Assembly (NCBI RefSeq): GCF_002999335.1
Contig: NW_020312326.1
Span: 1-12,206 of the forward strand
DNA: 12,206 nt
Source: Cyclospora cayetanensis
Taxonomy: Eukaryota; Apicomplexa; Conoidasida; Eucoccidiorida; Eimeriidae
Direction: 5' to 3'
The notes beneath the pieces are model-generated. The model saw only the letters and a program-made list of their open reading frames with translations. It was not told where the DNA came from and did no database searches. Shown in pieces: positions 8,251 through 12,206 of the stretch. The first letter of the stretch is position 1; every line of letters starts with the position of its first letter. The translations under genes and the position numbers were made by a program.

Positions 8251-9235
8251 CTAATTAAGCATTAATAATGACGCCTGAGCTAAAAGTCTATCTTTGCCGC
8301 AATTCTCCAAAAGACACACGCAGCAGCGGGTGAGGCTACGGCTGTGCGAGGGCTTCCGAGGCGCGCAAGCCGCTGTGGAAGCCGCGCATACAGGCAGCAA
8401 CGCACTTGCGCTGCTGCCTACTCCGCGGCATGTCTGAAGAGCTTCATAAGTCCCCAAGAGCCCTTTCTTTTGCTACAGAAGCAGGAAGGTGGCAAAGTGA
8501 GAGACAGCCGTTCGTGCGACCGCACTGAGGGCACCCAAGACGCAAGAGATTTGGTCCCATATATGTGTATATATGTATATGCCCCCCCTGTGGCTAGTTG
8601 CAGTTGTTGCAACAAGGACGCTCGCCTCCCTACAGGGGTGGAGAGCGTTCTTAATTGGTGTCGAGATCTCCCATGCGAGGGAAGAGTGTCTGGAGGGAGG
8701 GTCTGCTCGCCCAGCAAAAGGCAGAAACGCAGGCAGGGGGCTAAGATATATGCTTGGGCAATTTCCAGTGCGCTAGTTGTATGCAGGCACGAACTGGTAG
8801 TGCATCGCGTAAACGATTGCCTATTCGTATATCTTATTTAAGGCAAAGAACTGTCTGTCTGCTCGATAGAACACGAGGCACTGCTCTGGGGGGTGGTTCC
8901 CTAGACGGTATGTGCAACCTGCTGGGTCTCCATGAAGTGTTTCGAAGATGCAACCACACGCACAGTAGCGGTCTCCCACTCCCACGTCGAAAATTTTGAG
9001 GGATTAGCGCAAGGGCCAGCGGAAGCTCGAGAAAAGACCGTCAATGGTTTTTATCAAATTTGCAGTGAGCCTGAAACTGCCCATGTAGGAGGCTGACCTA
9101 CACCTCAGCACTTTTGAATGTAGCACTTCTATTCAACAAAGAATTCGTACAGAAGCACTCATTGGTCTGTCTGCTTGCATAGCCTATCCATTGCAGAGTA
9201 CTGGTAGTGTGACGCGCCATCGGTTTCCATTGGGG
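8251..9235. other. Gene-free transition to retroelement-rich flank
   Basis: CAG density falls away here. AT dinucleotide tracts occur at 8560-8580 and, slightly upstream, near 8067-8077. A 165-codon open frame at 8344-8841 starts at GTG, runs through the AT microsatellite and has no recognisable domain. From about 8760 to 9235 I see no gene or repeat; it does not show the gag similarity that a full element extending leftward from the LTR-like copy at 9236-9440 would need. Confidence 0.5.
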
Positions 9236-9440
9236 AACAGTCAGCTCCAGATTCAATACAAACTTGATAAAGAGCTATGGAGTACTTCTCAAAGGAGCTT
9301 GCGTCTTCCCTTAATCACATTTCTCAAAGTGCTTGACACGAGGGGTGAGGGACAGCTAGGGTACATGTGGCTGCATCATCGAAGCGCTCCGGGAAATCAC
9401 GCCAAAAAATGCGCATGCCATCTAGGGCACACCAACATAA
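9236..9440 (-). repeat. LTR-like copy, inward-facing
   Basis: Same orientation as the left LTR-like region. The core at about 9244-9272 (GCTCCAGATTCAATACAAAC and onward) and the later GACAGCTAGGGTACATGTGG block match 1619-1650 and the GACAGCTAGGATACACGTAG block near 1728. It faces minus and no gag is recognisable beyond it, so it is probably a solo LTR or a fragment. Limits are approximate. Confidence 0.6.
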
Positions 9441-9559
9441 CGCTGCGTTTACTCGCAGTAAGCAAATGTTAAGCTAATTATAAATAAGATATAAGGACAG
9501 AGAAATCCATCGGCCATGTTCAACAACGAATCAGTAGGATTTAGCATCTGTGGCAGTTT

Positions 9560-9835
9560 TCCACTACAGCTAAGTCAATACGAACAGACGCAATGTGATG
9601 TATCTGCGCTCTAGTGGTGTGTGCAACGTACTGTGAATGATAGGAGAGCTTAGGGGGCGCAGCAGCGCCCACCGTAGCCATATCACTCCTCCAATGTCGG
9701 AATTTCTGAAGGGTGCGGGCAGGGGAAGGGCGGAGTTATCTTTAGAAACACTCAATACCTGTTTATTAAGTTTGTATCGAGCTCGGAGTTTGTCTCCCCA
9801 TGGAGATTCTAGATGGGGCACTGCAGTTGTCAGCA
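9560..9835 (+). repeat. LTR-like copy, 5' region of right retroelement
   Basis: Inverted relative to 9236-9440 and 1500-1860. The core at 9760-9791 (TGTTTATTAAGTTTGTATCG and onward) is the reverse-complement match of the left core. The following CAGTGCATGGCTCAATACAG block extends the similarity to the left element. It ends about 140 bases before the right gag ATG at 9971, as expected for a 5' LTR plus leader. Confidence 0.6.
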
Positions 9836-9970
9836 GTGCATGGCTCAATACAGCTGTTCCCCGCATGCAGTGACTTGTGAGGTTTGCCTTACACAGTTTC
9901 TTCGATCAAGTCGTTTGGCAGCTCAGCCACGTGTTACTCTCTAGCACCAATCCGAAACGAAGCCTTGGCG

Positions 9971-10560
9971 ATGGAAGTTGACGGTGGCGCAATGCCTGTT
10001 GAGGTGGGAAAGGCCGGCCAGCACGCCGATGTAAATGCAGTAGCTCCACAGTTCGCAAAAAGTTATGACTTGCTAATCAATAGAGTGGATATGGATGCGC
10101 AAATGAGGTTACTTCGGTTAGAAAATTAGGCATCACTGAAAATGCACAACTAGTTGAGCAATTCGACCGTCCGCTGGGAATGTACCTTGCTTTGTACCTC
10201 TCCACATGGGGAGAAACGAGCGCTCCTTGCAAAGATCAGTTGAGGGAAGGACACTTAATTGGTGGCTCGATTCATGAAGAGGACTCATCAGCCTGCAAGG
10301 ATTGCTACAGCTCAAACCTTCATGCAAGCGCTGACTCACTGGGGCATGCTTACAACAGTTTACCAGCAAGCCTCGAAAGAATTGAGAAGGTTGAAGCAGA
10401 GGAATCTATCAATAGTTTGGCGTCTCAAGAAATATAAGCCTTAGCCTTGAAAACACAGCAACGTATAAGAACAGCTGCTTATCAATGGTACACATCTCAG
10501 ATAGATTTCAAGTGTCGTGTCAGGGGATGACCGGATAGGCAGCGTGTCAGCCAATTCACA
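9971..10560 (+). pseudogene. Ty3/gypsy gag remnant (right element)
   Basis: Starts at ATG 9971 with MEVDGGAMPVEVGKAG and reads 53 codons to TAG at 10127-10129. After frame changes, the gag core appears at 10259-10444: TAQTFMQALTHWGMLTTVYQ, then KELRRLKQRN. It parallels the left copy's core, but the following Y-rich helix is destroyed (VWRLKKYKP then stop). Nucleotide similarity with the left element runs to about 10555 (AGTGTCGTGTCAG shared block near 10512). Neighbouring protease and RT pieces downstream in the same direction confirm it belongs to one decayed element. Non-functional. Confidence 0.8.
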
Positions 10561-11089
10561 GCCACGTAGTAAAGCTTCCACAAATGGTGGACTGGTTTGG
10601 GGTTTAAAAGAAAAGAGAGCAAATTGTCAATCTTTGTAGGAAAAACTTCTTCGGGAGCTAGAGCTTGTGAGTGTCGGATTTGTGTCAGCATCCCCCACAT
10701 TATTGTGTAAGGTGAGCGAGAACAGGAAACCAAGAGGAAACCACTTTCCTAAGAGTGCAGACAGCCCCCCAATAACGCACATATATATATTTTTCGAAAT
10801 TCTGTCATATACTCCCCTAATGGCAGCACATGCAAAAATATCCAGAATTTGAGCGATGGGACTGGGCCCAGGGAATGCACGCCCCTTGACGAGGAACAAT
10901 GCACATTCCAGAAACCAGATTGCCCCTCCACCATGCAGGCTGCAGCCAAGTCAAGGAGGCAGAGAGGATAGAGCCGCAGTTTGGGGCACCTACCGTGGGT
11001 CAATGTTTTGCGAAAACAAGCTACCATTAGTGGTCGGCGATTGCTAAATTTGCTTGCCACCAACTGTAAGGTAGATCTGTTATCCGAGA
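10561..11089 (+). other. Degenerate stretch between gag and protease
   Basis: By position this should hold the gag C-terminus with its zinc knuckle and the protease start. I find no intact CCHC knuckle, only scattered Cys codons around 10636-10690. Short open frames exist on both strands but none is recognisable. An AT run lies at 10782-10793. Confidence 0.4.
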
Positions 11090-11145
11090 AGAAGACGCAG
11101 AGGTAGAGCCTGCTTGTGCACTTGTTAGCGCAGTCCTAAAGACTC

Positions 11146-11436
11146 AGGTTTGCCGATGGGCAGAATCAAGCCAGGAGTAGCAAGGCACTGCCCTTAAATG
11201 CCACCACTCATTCGGAGTTGAGCCGTATCAGCATGGTTCGTGCTTTCTATATTGGATCCACGCGTGATGCCGTAATCCTAGGAATGCCATGGGTAGCTCA
11301 CTGGAAGGCGCGGATGCCGCCACACCTGCGCGCAGTAGAAGTTCGTGTGCCAGGAAACGCTAGGCAGATGCAGCCCTTGGTCTCCTCAACAGCGATTATT
11401 TTACGTATTGTGGGCGAGGAAGGGTTGGTCCATTAA
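11146..11436 (+). pseudogene. Retroviral-type aspartic protease remnant
   Basis: One frame runs from the RFADGQNQ strand (11146) through SMVRAFYIGSTRDAVILGMP and WVAHWKARM to TAA at 11434-11436. The 'F.adG' strand and the 'DaVILGMPWv..' motif are typical of the second half of Ty3/gypsy proteases. The first half, including the catalytic D-S/T-G, is not visible: an in-frame TAA sits at 11137-11139 and the sequence before it (LLATNCKVDLLSEKKTQ in a nearby frame) is only suggestive. Order gag, protease, RT fits a Ty3/gypsy element. Confidence 0.75.
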
Positions 11437-11584
11437 TAAGGAAGGCAGATTATCCAAGGGGGCGCCTAAGCAGCGCAGCAATTATTCGTTTCGTCTTATT
11501 CTGCTCTCCATCTCATTTCATTCTCTTTACTTCGACTTTAACTGGAGCTCCAGACGAGAAACAGCATGAATCATCACGCATTAA

Positions 11585-11740
11585 AAAGAAGATTTTGTTG
11601 AAAAATGTAAAACGCAGGAAGCAACCAGCGCTTTTCGGTGTAACTTGGTGGTGGTGCCAAGCAAGGACAACAACTGGTGCATAGACGTGACCATTGAATC
11701 CATAAAAAAGCTTGCTGAAAAACGGAAATTCCGATCCTGA
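11585..11740 (+). pseudogene. Reverse transcriptase N-terminal fragment
   Basis: A 51-codon frame between TAA (11582-11584) and TGA (11738-11740) resembles the first RT blocks of Ty3/gypsy elements: FVEKCKTQEATSAF is like the region before motif 1, and NLVVVPSKDNNWCID matches the conserved 'vV.KKDg.wR.CiDyr.lN' block. The palm with the YxDD active site is absent, because at 11741 the sequence switches to mid RNase H in the inverted-repeat arm. The TGA ends exactly on that junction. Confidence 0.8.
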
Positions 11741-12206
11741 TACGTGGGCGCGCCATTTTACTATTTAGCTCTACACGAAATCGGTAGTTTACTTTTCCAA
11801 GAGTTTCAGGATTTCGATAAGCGTAGAATTCTTGCTAAATTAGGCACTTCCTCTGGTACGACCTTGCAGTGAAGTACCTTGGGGGCATCACCAATGTGGT
11901 CGCCGATGCACTGTCCCGACACCCTAGCTATTCATTATTGTGCAGTGCAAGCGCTCTTGCTTTTGACAGGTTACGGAGCCTATCGAAATTCCTGGAGTCT
12001 TGTGCTTTTGACAGCCATGCGCCTGCACTAATTGCCGAACTCGAGAATGACCAGAAGATGAAGCAATACCACGTTGAGATTGCCCTGATTGTGCTCAGAA
12101 CAAAGTGTGGATTCCGTCTCTAATTAACTTTGCCTCCGTCCCTGGATGCGCTTGCGCGGAGCACATGACATGTTACCTCGGACCAGGATAGGATTCAGCC
12201 CATAGC
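11741..12206. repeat. Right arm of 466-bp terminal inverted repeat
   Basis: Reverse complement of 1-466 with 11 mismatches and no gaps by eye. The inward boundary is sharp: bases before 11741 belong to the RT start, with no counterpart inward of 466 on the left, where RNase H simply continues. Confidence 0.95.
11748..12123 (+). pseudogene. RNase H C-terminal remnant (right element)
   Basis: Same content as the left arm. WARHFTI runs into TAG at 11766-11768, LYTKSVVYF follows, then a frameshift, then GITNVVADALSR (11884 onward) and a linker ending in TAA at 12121-12123. The stop and frameshift are at mirror positions to the left copy. Coding differences between the arms include Glu/Gly before GITN, Lys/Glu and Thr/Met in the linker, and Leu/Arg near the end. 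The RT catalytic core and the first half of RNase H that should precede it are missing. Confidence 0.9.

Noticed and set aside
8344..8841. 165-codon plus-strand frame
   Set aside because: Begins at GTG, passes through an AT microsatellite and has no recognisable motif; not enough to call a gene.
1..12206. A 12-kb DNA transposon with 466-bp terminal inverted repeats
   Set aside because: The arms encode Ty3/gypsy RNase H, not transposon termini; no transposase is present and no target duplication can be seen because the repeats reach the window edges.

Overview
The window most likely comes from a coccidian apicomplexan, probably Eimeria. The central 6 kb is saturated with CAG/CTG-type trinucleotide runs that encode homopolymeric Ala and Ser tracts inside a eukaryotic enzyme, and the flanks carry decayed Ty3/gypsy retrotransposon pieces. 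That combination is characteristic of Eimeria genomes. The genus call is inference; no rRNA or marker gene is present.

Layout. (1) 1-1413, minus strand: a dead Ty3/gypsy element, with gag beginning at 1413, then a deletion of protease and most of reverse transcriptase, then the RT thumb region and RNase H running to the window edge. LTR-like sequence lies at about 1500-1860. (2) About 1900-3174: unique sequence, probably the 3' flank of the host gene, with an AT-rich hairpin. (3) 3175-6678, minus strand: one 1167-aa open frame encoding a histidine acid phosphatase (clade 2), hugely expanded by low-complexity inserts and with His-Gln where the family has catalytic His-Asp. (4) 6679-8760: CAG-rich, probably 5' flank, UTR or introns of the same gene; no exon can be assigned safely. 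(5) About 8760-9235: nothing recognised. (6) 9236-9835: two LTR-like copies head to head. (7) 9971-12206, plus strand: a second dead Ty3/gypsy element with gag, aspartic protease and an RT start joined abruptly to the RNase H end.

The two retroelements point outward from the phosphatase gene. The outermost 466 bases on each side are inverted copies of each other (base i pairs with base 12207-i, 11 mismatches by eye, no gaps) and share the same inactivating lesions, while the gag and LTR parts just inside are only about 70-80% similar. This contrast points to gene conversion, a late inverted duplication, or an assembly join.

The only gene likely to be functional is the phosphatase. I see no convincing new multi-gene system. 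The best leads are the altered catalytic dyad, the in-frame repeat expansions of the enzyme, and the origin of the near-identical inverted arms.
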